64,000 bases of DNA from Synechocystis sp. PCC 6714. GTDB lineage: Bacteria; Cyanobacteriota; Cyanobacteriia; Cyanobacteriales; Microcystaceae. Position 1 is the first letter of the stretch; every line of letters starts with the position of its first letter. Below, piece by piece: positions 1 through 11,554 of the stretch. A program made the translations under genes and the position numbers. A model generated the notes under the pieces. That model did not search any database, was not told the origin of the DNA, and was given only the letters and a program-made list of their open reading frames with translations. The DNA is taken from the NCBI RefSeq assembly GCF_000478825.2, contig NZ_CP007542.1, positions 1,736,001-1,800,000 of the forward strand. The letters are read 5' to 3'.

Positions 1-2941
<2,941 letters not shown>

Positions 2942-3004
2942 GTATTCGCAAACTATCATGCCTGGTCAAGATTAAATCCAGACTAGGTTATGCCGATTAA
3001 CTTC

Positions 3005-4081
3005 TTACCACGGCAGAAGGGGATTGGGCGGAGTTAACCCCAAATGTTCGTAGGCGGCGGTGGTGGCAATGCGGCCCCGGCTAGTGCGGGCCAGGTAACC
3101 GATTTGTAGCAGATAGGGTTCGTACACTTCCTCAATGGTTTTCGCATCTTCCCCCGTGGCGGCGGCGATCGCCTCTAGACCTGTAGGGCCACCCTGGAAT
3201 TGTTCAATTAAAGTTTGTAAAACTAAGCGGTCTGTCCAATCCAAACCCCGTTTATCTACTTGGTATAAATCCAATGCCTCCGAAGCCAAGGTCGGAGTAA
3301 TTTCCAGTTGTTGTTTTACCTGGGCGTAATCCCGCACTCTTTTGAGTAAACGGTTAGCAATACGGGGGGTGCCCCTGGCCCGCATGGCGATCGCCTTAGC
3401 CCCTTCCGGGGAGATGGGGACATTCAATAAACCAGCGGTGCGGAGAATAATTTGTTGCAACTCATCTAATTCATAAAATCTTAATCTTTGAATTAAGCCA
3501 AACCGATCGCGTAGCGGAGAAGTGAGGGAACCAACCTTGGTGGTGGCCCCCACTAGGGTAAACCGGGCCAAATTTAAACTACGGACTTTGGCACTTTGCC
3601 CTTTGCCCATGGTGATGTCTAAACGAAAATCCTCCATGGCAGGGTAAAGCAATTCCTCCGTGAGGCGATTTAAACGGTGAATTTCATCGATAAACAAAAT
3701 ATCTCCCGGTTGCAGTGCTAGCAGTAGTCCCGTAATGTCCCTAGGCCGTTCCAACGCCGGAGCCGCAGTGATTTTGCAACGCACCTGCATTTCCTCCGCC
3801 AAAATTAACGCTAGGGTGGTTTTACCCAACCCCGGCGGACCGTACAACAGTAGATGGTCGATCGGCTCTTGCCTACCCTGGGCGGCCTGAATGGCAATGC
3901 GTAACACTTGTTTGAGATCCCGTTGGCCAATGTAATCCGTCAACCTTTGGGGCCGCAGGGATGCCTCTTGCTGGTCCAACTCTGGACTGAGACTGCATTC
4001 CTGGGGGATAACTTCCGGGGAAAGAAGGTCGGACTTAACGTTGGGAGAAAGATTATTGTTACCAGAACGTTTAATGGCCAT
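3005..4081 (-). CDS. ruvB: Holliday junction branch-migration ATPase RuvB
   Basis: AAA+ motor that drives branch migration of Holliday junctions with RuvA. Visible are Walker A ([11 protein letters not shown], about residue 85), Walker B ([10 protein letters not shown]), the sensor region [18 protein letters not shown] with the arginine finger, and the C-terminal winged helix ([14 protein letters not shown]). It is 358 residues, with an N-terminal extension of about 25 residues before the conserved [12 protein letters not shown], as is common in cyanobacteria. It converges with ligA, with only 63 bases between them, and is divergent from thiO-thiG. No ruvA or ruvC is nearby. Confidence 0.95.
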   Translation of the reverse strand: MAIKRSGNNNLSPNVKSDLLSPEVIPQECSLSPELDQQEASLRPQRLTDYIGQRDLKQVLRIAIQAAQGRQEPIDHLLLYGPPGLGKTTLALILAEEMQVRCKITAAPALERPRDITGLLLALQPGDILFIDEIHRLNRLTEELLYPAMEDFRLDITMGKGQSAKVRSLNLARFTLVGATTKVGSLTSPLRDRFGLIQRLRFYELDELQQIILRTAGLLNVPISPEGAKAIAMRARGTPRIANRLLKRVRDYAQVKQQLEITPTLASEALDLYQVDKRGLDWTDRLVLQTLIEQFQGGPTGLEAIAAATGEDAKTIEEVYEPYLLQIGYLARTSRGRIATTAAYEHLGLTPPNPLLPW

Positions 4082-4283
4082 GGCGCAGGGAAAAGCAAAG
4101 GCTCAGCTCGAGTCAGTTTTAGTCAGTATCCCCCCATCCTACATTGGCGATCGCCGTCCGGTTGTTCGGAACATCCAAGCAAAAAAGCCTCCGGCCCTCG
4201 ATAATCCGCTAACCTGAAATTAGGTACTTCTCCCCCCATTTACCCAGGGCTTTAAAGCATTCAGGGGTTGATTTTTTAAGGTT

Positions 4284-6257
4284 ATGCAAACAACCAGTGA
4301 CGTTCTCATTATTGGCGGTGGCATCATCGGTTTGGCGATCGCCGTTGAACTGAAATTAAAACAGAGACAGTTACGGGTCACAGTGCTGAGTCGGGACTTT
4401 GCCCAGGCGTCTAGCCACGCGGCGGCGGGGATGTTAGCCCCCCATGCGGAACAAATTGCCCCAGGCCCCATGTTGGAACTTTGTTTAGCCTCCCGCTGGC
4501 GCTATGGGGAATGGGTAGAAAAATTAGAACAGTTAACGGGGATGGAAACGGGTTATAACCCCTGCGGCATCCTGTCCCCTGTGTTTGAAGCACCCCATGG
4601 CAATGGTTCTAGTGTCAGTGGTAGTCCTTGGTTAGACGGGGAAACTATCCGCTATTACCAACCGGGCCTGGGGGAAGAGATAATCGGCGGTTGGTGGCAC
4701 CCCGATGACGGTCAGGTGGATAACCGTAAATTAGTTAGTGCCCTCAGGCAAGCCGCCCAATCCCTGGGGGTACGCATCCAAGAAGGGGTCACTGTCCAGG
4801 CGATCGCCCAACGCCATAGCCAGGTAACGGCACTGTTGACGGATCAGGGGTCTTTCCAAGCGGATAGGTATGTGTTAGCCAATGGTTCCTGGGCCAAGGA
4901 GTTATTGCCCCTGCCGATATTCCCGGTAAAAGGACAAATGCTGGCCCTGCGGATGCCAGCGGGAACTCATCAGCCCTATCCCCTGCAACGGGTACTTTTT
5001 GGTCCCCAAACCTACCTGGTGCCCCGGCGGGATGGCCGTTTAATTGTGGGGGCTACCTCCGAGCAGGTGGACTGGGAGCCCCATAATACGCCCCAGGGCA
5101 TTCAAACTCTGTTAAGTCGGGCTATTCGACTTTTTCCCGCCCTGGCCCATTGGCCCATTGAAGATTTTTGGTGGGGATTTCGCCCCGGCACCCCCGATGA
5201 AAAGCCTTTTTTGGGCTATGGCCCCTGTGATAATCTCATTTTGGCGATCGGGCATTACCGCAACGGCATTTTACTCGCCCCCATCACCGCCGCTTTGATC
5301 AGCGATTTAATCCTTGACCAGAACGTTTCCCCCCTCATCAAAGTCTTTAATTCCCAACGTTTACTCACCCCTAACCCCCCCGCTTTACCCTGTCGCCCTA
5401 TGACTGCCGTGTTTACCTCCGTTACCAACCATTCTTTGCCCCACGCTTCCGACAAGTTAGAGGAGAGTAAGGATCTGCTGGAAATTGCCGGCCGTAAATT
5501 CCACTCCCGTTTAATGACCGGCACTGGTAAATATCCTTCTCTAACTACCATGCAGGACAGCGTAGCTAGTAGTGGTTGTCAGATTGTGACAGTGGCAGTG
5601 CGGCGGGTGCAAACCAATGCCCCAGGCCATGAGGGATTAGCGGAAGCCATTGACTGGTCTACCATTTGGATGTTACCCAATACCGCCGGTTGTCAGACTG
5701 CGGAGGAAGCCATTCGAGTGGCCCGTTTGGGGCGGGAAATGGCCAAACTATTGGGGCAGGAAGACAATAATTTCATTAAATTGGAAGTAATTCCCGATAG
5801 CCAATACCTGTTACCCGACCCCATTGGCACCCTAGAAGCGGCGGAACAGTTGGTCAAAGAAGGTTTTGCCGTACTGCCCTACATTAACGCTGACCCCCTA
5901 CTGGCTAAACGCCTAGAAGAAGTGGGCTGTGCTACGGTGATGCCCCTCGGTTCCCCCATCGGTTCCGGTCAAGGTATTCGTAACGCTGCCAACATTGCCA
6001 TCATCATTGAAAATTCCAAAGTTCCCGTGGTGGTGGATGCCGGTATTGGCACTCCTAGTGAAGCGGCCCAGGCCATGGAAATGGGGGCTGATGCGGTGTT
6101 GATCAACAGTGCGATCGCCATGGCGGCGGATCCGGTAATGATGGCTAAGGCCATGGCCATGGCAACCCAAGCGGGTCGGTTGGCCTATTTATCGGGGAGG
6201 ATGCCCATTAAAGCGAAGGCCAATGCTAGTTCTCCCCTCACTGGGCTGGTCAGCTAA
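4284..6257 (+). CDS. thiO/thiG: Bifunctional glycine oxidase / thiazole synthase (ThiO-ThiG fusion)
   Basis: A 657-residue fusion for the thiazole half of thiamine synthesis. Residues 1 to about 365 are a FAD-dependent oxidase of the ThiO/DAO type, with the dinucleotide-binding motif [11 protein letters not shown] at the N-terminus and the FAD-domain end [14 protein letters not shown]. Residues from about 395 are ThiG, starting at [19 protein letters not shown], with the Schiff-base lysine in FIKLEVI and the phosphate-binding segment [20 protein letters not shown]. ThiO makes dehydroglycine and ThiG uses it with DXP and ThiS-thiocarboxylate. A linker of about 30 residues joins them. No ThiS gene is nearby and I see no TPP riboswitch core (CTGAGA) upstream. 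The fusion is known in Synechocystis. Confidence 0.93.
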   Translation: MQTTSDVLIIGGGIIGLAIAVELKLKQRQLRVTVLSRDFAQASSHAAAGMLAPHAEQIAPGPMLELCLASRWRYGEWVEKLEQLTGMETGYNPCGILSPVFEAPHGNGSSVSGSPWLDGETIRYYQPGLGEEIIGGWWHPDDGQVDNRKLVSALRQAAQSLGVRIQEGVTVQAIAQRHSQVTALLTDQGSFQADRYVLANGSWAKELLPLPIFPVKGQMLALRMPAGTHQPYPLQRVLFGPQTYLVPRRDGRLIVGATSEQVDWEPHNTPQGIQTLLSRAIRLFPALAHWPIEDFWWGFRPGTPDEKPFLGYGPCDNLILAIGHYRNGILLAPITAALISDLILDQNVSPLIKVFNSQRLLTPNPPALPCRPMTAVFTSVTNHSLPHASDKLEESKDLLEIAGRKFHSRLMTGTGKYPSLTTMQDSVASSGCQIVTVAVRRVQTNAPGHEGLAEAIDWSTIWMLPNTAGCQTAEEAIRVARLGREMAKLLGQEDNNFIKLEVIPDSQYLLPDPIGTLEAAEQLVKEGFAVLPYINADPLLAKRLEEVGCATVMPLGSPIGSGQGIRNAANIAIIIENSKVPVVVDAGIGTPSEAAQAMEMGADAVLINSAIAMAADPVMMAKAMAMATQAGRLAYLSGRMPIKAKANASSPLTGLVS

Positions 6258-6409
6258 TTTCTCAATTGCCCTTACCCTTCCTCTGGGGTGGAAAAAACCG
6301 TTTCACCTATGGCCAACAATGGCGATCGCCAATGGGTGGGCCCCTGGTTTTGCGCTACCTTGGGGAATGGCGTTAATGCCAGAACTTTTTGCAAATTTCC
6401 CACTTTTCC

Positions 6410-7606
6410 ATGACCGTTCCTGCCCCCCACCAGAAAGCCAAAGGTCTTAAACCCGGTAGTGCGCGCCCCGCGAAAGAACTCTGTAGCGATTGTGGCCTCT
6501 GCGACACTTACTACATCCACTACGTCAAAGAAGCCTGCGCTTTCATCAACCAGCAATTTGACCACCTGGAGGAACAAACCCATGGCCGCCATCGGGATCT
6601 AGGCAAAGAAGATGAGGTGTACTTTGGGGTGCACGAAAAGATGTTCACCGCCCAAAAAAAAGAACCCATCCCCGGCGCTCAATGGACGGGCATTGTCAGC
6701 ACCATTGGCTGTGAAATGTTAAATAAAGGCCTGGTGGAAGGGGTGGTATGTGTGCAAAATACCCCGGAGGATCGTTTTCAGCCCCAGGTGGTGATCGCCA
6801 GAACTCCGGCGGAAGTACTAGCGGCTAAGGTCAATAAACCCACGTTATCCCCCAATTTGTCGGTGCTGGAGGAAGTGGAAAAGTCCGGCATGAAAAGGCT
6901 CTTGGTTATCGGTGTCGGTTGCCAAATCCAAGCTCTGCGGGCGGTGGAAAAACAATTAGGCTTAGAAAAACTCTATGTGCTGGGCACCCCCTGTGTGGAT
7001 AACGTGTCCCGGGCGGGACTACAGAAATTTTTAGAAACCACCAGCAAATCCCCCGATACAGTGGTGTATTACGAATTTATGCAGGATTTTCGGGTGCATT
7101 TCAAGCACGAAGATGGTTCGACGGAATTAGTGCCGTTCTTTGGCTTAAAAACTAATCAGTTAAAGGAAGTTTTTGCCCCTTCCTGCATGAGTTGTTTCGA
7201 TTACGTCAATGGCTTAGCGGATCTTGTGGTCGGTTATATGGGCGCTCCCTTCGGTTGGCAATGGTTAGTGGTACGCAATCAAACAGGGCAGGAAATGTTA
7301 GACCTGGTGCAGGATCAATTACATATCGGCCAAGTAAGTTCCACTGGCGATCGCCATCAGGCGGTGCAACAGGGCATCACAGCCTACGATAAAGCAGTGA
7401 CATTGCCCATGTGGGTGGCAAAAATAATGGGTTTAGTGATTGATAAGATTGGTCCCACAGGTCTGGAATATGCCCGCTTTTCCATTGATTCCCACTTCAC
7501 CCGCAATTACCTATACGTTAAACGGAACCATCCGGAAAAGTTAACGGATCACGTGCCTCCCTTTGCGAAAAAAATTGTTGAGCAGTATAAACTCCCTCAG
7601 CAATAA
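6410..7606 (+). CDS. bciB: Ferredoxin-dependent 3,8-divinyl (proto)chlorophyllide 8-vinyl reductase (BciB type)
   Basis: 398 residues of the F420-hydrogenase/dehydrogenase beta-subunit family. Near residue 25 there is an iron-sulfur cysteine set (ELCSDCGLCDTYY), followed by further conserved cysteines (GVGCQIQALR, GTPCVDN, PSCMSCFDY), which fits a [4Fe-4S]/FAD enzyme fed by ferredoxin. In cyanobacteria without BciA this family reduces the 8-vinyl group in chlorophyll synthesis. I start at the ATG at 6410 (MTVPAPHQ), because the 7 residues upstream begin with a TTG and carry no family signal. The assignment rests on length and motif order compared with the Synechocystis protein as I remember it. 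Confidence 0.85.
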   Translation: MTVPAPHQKAKGLKPGSARPAKELCSDCGLCDTYYIHYVKEACAFINQQFDHLEEQTHGRHRDLGKEDEVYFGVHEKMFTAQKKEPIPGAQWTGIVSTIGCEMLNKGLVEGVVCVQNTPEDRFQPQVVIARTPAEVLAAKVNKPTLSPNLSVLEEVEKSGMKRLLVIGVGCQIQALRAVEKQLGLEKLYVLGTPCVDNVSRAGLQKFLETTSKSPDTVVYYEFMQDFRVHFKHEDGSTELVPFFGLKTNQLKEVFAPSCMSCFDYVNGLADLVVGYMGAPFGWQWLVVRNQTGQEMLDLVQDQLHIGQVSSTGDRHQAVQQGITAYDKAVTLPMWVAKIMGLVIDKIGPTGLEYARFSIDSHFTRNYLYVKRNHPEKLTDHVPPFAKKIVEQYKLPQQ

Positions 7607-7640
7607 ATACACCTGATTAAAATAAAGTTAAAGATAAGCT

Positions 7641-8846
7641 ATGAAAAAGTCTCTGTTTCTGGGCGGTACATTGGCGTTTTTCTCCATCCTATCCACCGGC
7701 AGTGCCTGGGGAGAATCAGTAGTTGATGGTAAGGTTCAAGCTATCCTGGACAAACATTATCAAACCTACAGAAATGATGAGTTTTTTAGTGCTATTCAGT
7801 TATCTACTAAAGCAGGGGATGGGGCAATCAAAACCTATGTGGTGGGGACAAAAAGCCATGAAGCGGATAGTCCTGTCATAGATTCAGAAAGCTTATTTCA
7901 AATTGGTAGTATTACCAAATCTTTCACTTCAGTATTATTACTGCAGGCGGAAATGGAAGGAAAAGTTAGTTTAGACAATGATTTTACCTCTTACCTACCG
8001 GAATATGGACGCTGGAATGGGGTAACCATTACCCAACTATTGAATATGACTTCTGGATTACCCAACTACAGTGATAGTCCCACCATTAACTATAGCTTTG
8101 TGCAAAGTCCAGAGCGCATTTGGCAGGACAAGGAATTGGTAGATGTGGTTTATCCCCAGCCCAATTTGCCGGCTCCGCCCCTAAATACTGGGTATGGCTA
8201 CACCAACACCGCTTACACCTTGGGCGGTCTTATTTTAGAAAAGGTTTATGGTCAAAGTTATGCTGAACTAATTGATGAGAAAATTCTACAACCATTGCAA
8301 CTAGACAACACTTTTTATCCCATTCCCAGTTATCCCCCGGTCATTTTAGCTCGCATGGTGGACGGGAATAATTTTAACCCCTACACGAACCCTGAATTAA
8401 CAGGGCGATCGGTGGACAATGGCAATCTTTCATGGGCAGGAGCAGCAGGGGGTCTAGTGGCGAATACGCAAGATATTATTAGTTGGGTCAGAGCTTTGTT
8501 TGTGGAAGATAAGTTACTGTCATTGGAGCAAAAGAAACAGTTAACCCAAATAGTTTCCCTCAGCACCGGCGAACCCATTACAGGCACCACCGCGGAAGAA
8601 CCGAGGGGATTTGGTTTGGGGGTTGTCCAAGGTTACGACCAAGATTGGGGGCATTATTGGTTCTACCAGGGGGAAACCCTTGGCCATCGTTCTTTTTATC
8701 TTTATTTTCCCTGTAATGAAGTAATTATTTCTGCTTTGTTTAATAGTGCTGTTAACGACCAAAATAATAATGTTAAACCTCTCTTAACCGGCGTTTATCA
8801 AGCCCTCTTGGATGACCAACCAAATTTAGTTTGCCAGAGCAAATAA
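7641..8846 (+). CDS. Secreted serine beta-lactamase/D-Ala-D-Ala carboxypeptidase-like hydrolase
   Basis: 401 residues. A signal peptide (MKKSLFLGG ... GSAWGE) is followed by a class C beta-lactamase/DD-peptidase fold. The SxxK nucleophile motif is seen in QIGSITKSFTSVL (near residue 93) and the YxN motif in YGYTNTAYTLGG (near 190). A late HRS segment (GETLGHRSFYLYF) fits the position of the third (KTG-like) motif. The likely place of action is the periplasm, on peptidoglycan peptides or another ester or amide; the substrate cannot be told from sequence. Its TAA stop overlaps the ATG of cobD by one base (TAATG), so the two are probably translationally coupled although functionally unrelated. 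Confidence 0.8.
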   Translation: MKKSLFLGGTLAFFSILSTGSAWGESVVDGKVQAILDKHYQTYRNDEFFSAIQLSTKAGDGAIKTYVVGTKSHEADSPVIDSESLFQIGSITKSFTSVLLLQAEMEGKVSLDNDFTSYLPEYGRWNGVTITQLLNMTSGLPNYSDSPTINYSFVQSPERIWQDKELVDVVYPQPNLPAPPLNTGYGYTNTAYTLGGLILEKVYGQSYAELIDEKILQPLQLDNTFYPIPSYPPVILARMVDGNNFNPYTNPELTGRSVDNGNLSWAGAAGGLVANTQDIISWVRALFVEDKLLSLEQKKQLTQIVSLSTGEPITGTTAEEPRGFGLGVVQGYDQDWGHYWFYQGETLGHRSFYLYFPCNEVIISALFNSAVNDQNNNVKPLLTGVYQALLDDQPNLVCQSK

Positions 8847-9874
8847 TGATGGCAGAAGATCCGAGTTTTTTGCCGCTGATTGGTTTAATTATTCTAGGGG
8901 GGGCTTCGCTGTTGGATTTTCTGCTAGGGGATCCCAAATCTTGGCGACATCCAGTGGAATTTATTGGTTCAGCTATTAACTTTGGTAGCCAGTTGATTAT
9001 CCGTAAAGTTAATAATAAAAATACTCGACGTTTATGGGGTATTTTTTTAGGATTAAAAATAATTATTGGTAGTGGCTTTCTAGCCTGGTTAGTAGTTTAT
9101 TTAACCGAAAAAATCTCCCCTATTTTGGCAATATTTGTGCAAATAATTGGCATGGCAAGTTGTTTTGCTGGCCATAGTTTGGCCCAGGTGGCCCGGTCAG
9201 TACTTGATCCTTTAAAAGTAGGAGATTTAAACGCTGCTCGACAAAAATTAGCTCTATTTGTGGGCAGGGATACGGATAATTTATCAGAAACAGAAATCCT
9301 GCGGGCTACAGTGGAAAGTGTGGCGGAAAACACCGTGGATGGGGTCACTAGTCCTTTGTTTTATGCACTTTTGGGCACTCTTTTCCCTTTGATTGGTCCT
9401 TGGCCCTTGGCGATCGCCTATAAAGCGGCCAGTACACTCGATTCCATGGTGGGGTATAAACGGGAACCCTATACGGATTTAGGTTGGTTTAGTGCTCGCC
9501 TGGAGGATTATTTAACTTGGTTGCCCTGTCGTTTAACGGTGTTGATGTTGGCAATGTTATCAGGCAAACCCAAAGCAATTTTAACCATTGTGGACAGGGA
9601 TGGCCCCCTAGATCCCAGCCCCAATTCCGGGCGGAGTGAAGCGGTTTATGCCGCCATTTTAGGCGTACAACTAGGGGGTGATAACTATTACCAAGGAGTG
9701 TTGAAAAGCAAGCCCCTATTGGGGGATGCCATTGAACCTTTAAGCATAGGCAAAATTGCCCAAAGTTTGTGGTATTCCCGCACGGTTTTTCTTTGGCAAT
9801 TATTGTTGGGGTTAACAGTAATACTAGCTATCCAAGCGGGTACTATGGCGGAGATAAGCCTCAATAAAATCTGA
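8846..9874 (+). CDS. cobD: Adenosylcobinamide-phosphate synthase CobD/CbiB
   Basis: 342 residues, multi-pass membrane protein of the CbiB/CobD family, which attaches aminopropanol (phosphate) to cobyric acid in B12 or pseudo-B12 synthesis. Family signatures seen: [20 protein letters not shown] at the N-terminus, [20 protein letters not shown] and the following [18 protein letters not shown], and [14 protein letters not shown]. The ATG at 8846 overlaps the preceding stop codon, and a second ATG follows at 8849. The last 51 bases overlap the 3' end of prfB, which runs convergently. Confidence 0.93.
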   Translation: MMAEDPSFLPLIGLIILGGASLLDFLLGDPKSWRHPVEFIGSAINFGSQLIIRKVNNKNTRRLWGIFLGLKIIIGSGFLAWLVVYLTEKISPILAIFVQIIGMASCFAGHSLAQVARSVLDPLKVGDLNAARQKLALFVGRDTDNLSETEILRATVESVAENTVDGVTSPLFYALLGTLFPLIGPWPLAIAYKAASTLDSMVGYKREPYTDLGWFSARLEDYLTWLPCRLTVLMLAMLSGKPKAILTIVDRDGPLDPSPNSGRSEAVYAAILGVQLGGDNYYQGVLKSKPLLGDAIEPLSIGKIAQSLWYSRTVFLWQLLLGLTVILAIQAGTMAEISLNKI

Positions 9875-10943
9875 TAATTCCCCGTCCATGACGCCGCTCA
9901 CATCGGTGGTTTCCAGATTGGTCCGTAAATCTTTAACTAACTGGTAGGGGTGAAAAACATAGTTACGAATTTGGGTGCCCCAGGCCGCTTCCACCATATC
10001 GCCCCGGATTTCGGCGATCGCCTGGGCCCGTTGCTCCTCCAGCACAATTAATAACTTAGCTTTGAGGATAGCTAGGGCCTTTTCTTTGTTTTGTAACTGG
10101 GAACGTTCCTGAGTACAACGGACAGCTAAACCTGTGGGTAGGTGAACAATGCGGACAGCGGTTTCCACTTTGTTAACATTTTGCCCTCCCTTACCCCCGG
10201 CCCTGGAGGTGGAAATATCCAAATCCTTATCAGGAATGTCCAAATTAATTGCTTCTTCCCCCAGTAAAGGCATAACTTCCACTCCGGCAAAGCTGGTTTG
10301 ACGTTTACCGTTGGCATTAAAGGGGGAAATACGCACCAAGCGATGGGTGCCCTTTTCCGATTTGAGGTAACCGTAGGCATAACGCCCTTCAATTTCCAAC
10401 GTGACGGATTTTAAGCCCGCCTCATCCCCCTCGGAAATTTCTGCTAAATGAACTTTGTAACCCTGTTTTTCGCTCCAACGGGTGTACATCCGCAACAGCA
10501 TTTCCGCCCAGTCCTGGGCATCGGTGCCCCCAGCTCCGGCATTGATGGTTAAAGTCGCCCCTTTAGCGTCGTAAGGCCCAGACAGTAATTGCTGTAATTC
10601 CCAACGGTCTAATTCTTTTTGTAATTGCTCTAGGGTAGCTTCCGCCTCTGTGAGCAGGGCTTCATCGTTTTCTAATTCTAAAAGCTCGGCGATCGCCTGA
10701 CTATCCTGCCACTTTTGCTGCCAAGTATGCCATTGATGCAACTGGGATTTGGTGTCGTTCAAAGTTTGGAGAATCTTTTGAGCTTGGTCTGTATCGTCCC
10801 AAAAGTCTGGTTGGGCGGCACACTGCTCTAGATCTTGAACTTTGGCTTTTAATCCTGCCAGGTCAAAGATAGTCCTGGGTTTGCCCCAGGCGAGAAGAGA
10901 TTAGCTCTAGGCTTCTTTTTAAGTCTGTTAATTCAGTGAGCAT
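9824..10943 (-). CDS. prfB: Peptide chain release factor 2 (with +1 programmed frameshift)
   Basis: RF2 recognises UGA/UAA and triggers peptide release. The gene is in two frames. Frame one starts at ATG 10943-10941 and codes 26 residues ([11 protein letters not shown] ... QDYL) up to an in-frame TGA at 10865-10863. A +1 shift over CTT-T continues as DLAGLKAKV to the stop at 9824, giving 372 residues, a normal RF2 length. The stop-recognition tripeptide SPF (RISPFNANG) and the catalytic GGQ ([11 protein letters not shown]) are present. Taking only the longest single-frame ORF would miss the first 60 residues. The 3' end overlaps cobD convergently by 51 bases. Confidence 0.95.
10862..10877 (-). 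other. RF2 programmed +1 frameshift site
   Basis: On the minus strand the sequence reads CAG GAC TAT CTT TGA C. The slippery CTT followed by TGA C is the classical RF2 autoregulation site: low RF2 lets the ribosome slip +1 to read GAC. The AGGA three bases before TAT can act as the internal Shine-Dalgarno-like stimulator, though it is weaker than the AGGGGG of E. coli. Confidence 0.93.
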
Positions 10944-11296
10944 TGGCAAAAACGTTCTTGATGCTCACCCAAGTATATGGCCATTGGGTTTTCCCTGCAT
11001 CGAAGGCTATCCATCAACAAAAGTTATCACTTGTGTCAAGATTTGTTAATTTTGCTTGGCGGATCAAATTATCATCCCTATCATTTTGTAAATATAGATA
11101 CAGAAATTATTCCTTTAGCTTCCAAGCTATTTAGGGAATCGTCAGCAGAGTCTTAAGGTTTGTTCCCCTCCATGGCCCCGGTTTTGGGGAATCTATTGCA
11201 AGGGTCAGGCAAATGGGTGCTAGACAAAACCCTTTAAAGGTTGGGTAGGGAAAGTTTTCTGTGCAATTTTGCTGGTTAGTAAAACGGAGAGGACTT
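10944..11296. other. Intergenic region between divergent prfB and a small gene
   Basis: 353 bases that must hold both divergent promoters. I see no convincing gene. A short GC-rich inverted repeat (CCCCGGTTTTGGGG, near 11176-11189) and AT-rich stretches near 11040-11120 are the only visible structure. An open frame from 10943 on the plus strand looks like chance. Confidence 0.4.
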
Positions 11297-11542
11297 ATGT
11301 CACCACAAACAAACCTGTTGAACGTCCAGGCCTCGATGCCGGTCAATGAAATGGCGGTGGGTTGGCATGCTTTTTGTCAGATTACGTATAACCGAGACAC
11401 CTGGGTGAAATTGCTTCGGTCCCCCGGAGATTACGCTTTCGACCAAGCTAAGTTACTTTGCCAGGATTCATCCACCACTTGGGTTGCTTGGGTGCCGGAC
11501 CACGGGCAGGTGGTTCTGGACCGCGGGGATTTTTACTGCTAA
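11297..11542 (+). CDS. Small conserved-looking hypothetical protein
   Basis: 81 residues from the ATG at 11297, preceded by a good ribosome binding site (GGAGAGG, 6 bases before the ATG); an upstream TTG frame extension has no such site. The product is soluble, without signal peptide or membrane helix, and rich in Trp (WHAFCQ, DTWVKLL, TTWVAWVPDHG). I do not recognise a family with known function. It ends 12 bases before the end of the convergent chloride-channel gene. Confidence 0.6.
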   Translation: MSPQTNLLNVQASMPVNEMAVGWHAFCQITYNRDTWVKLLRSPGDYAFDQAKLLCQDSSTTWVAWVPDHGQVVLDRGDFYC

Positions 11543-11554
11543 TTGGCATTGGTA

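Noticed and set aside
2942-3004. Hairpin between ligA and ruvB (CCTGGTC/GACTAGG) as a two-way terminator
   Set aside because: The stem needs a G-T pair, the loop is long and there is no T run on either side.
4082-4283. TPP riboswitch before thiO-thiG
   Set aside because: No CTGAGA or second conserved thi-box part is visible in the 200-base gap.
4220-6170. Several open frames of 60-100 codons antisense to thiO-thiG
   Set aside because: They are shadows of the coding strand; none has a ribosome binding site or a recognisable domain. The same holds for antisense frames over the ribosomal genes and aroC.
10943-11134. 63-codon open frame starting within the prfB start region on the plus strand
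   Set aside because: No ribosome binding site, overlap with the prfB start, and composition typical of non-coding AT-rich sequence.
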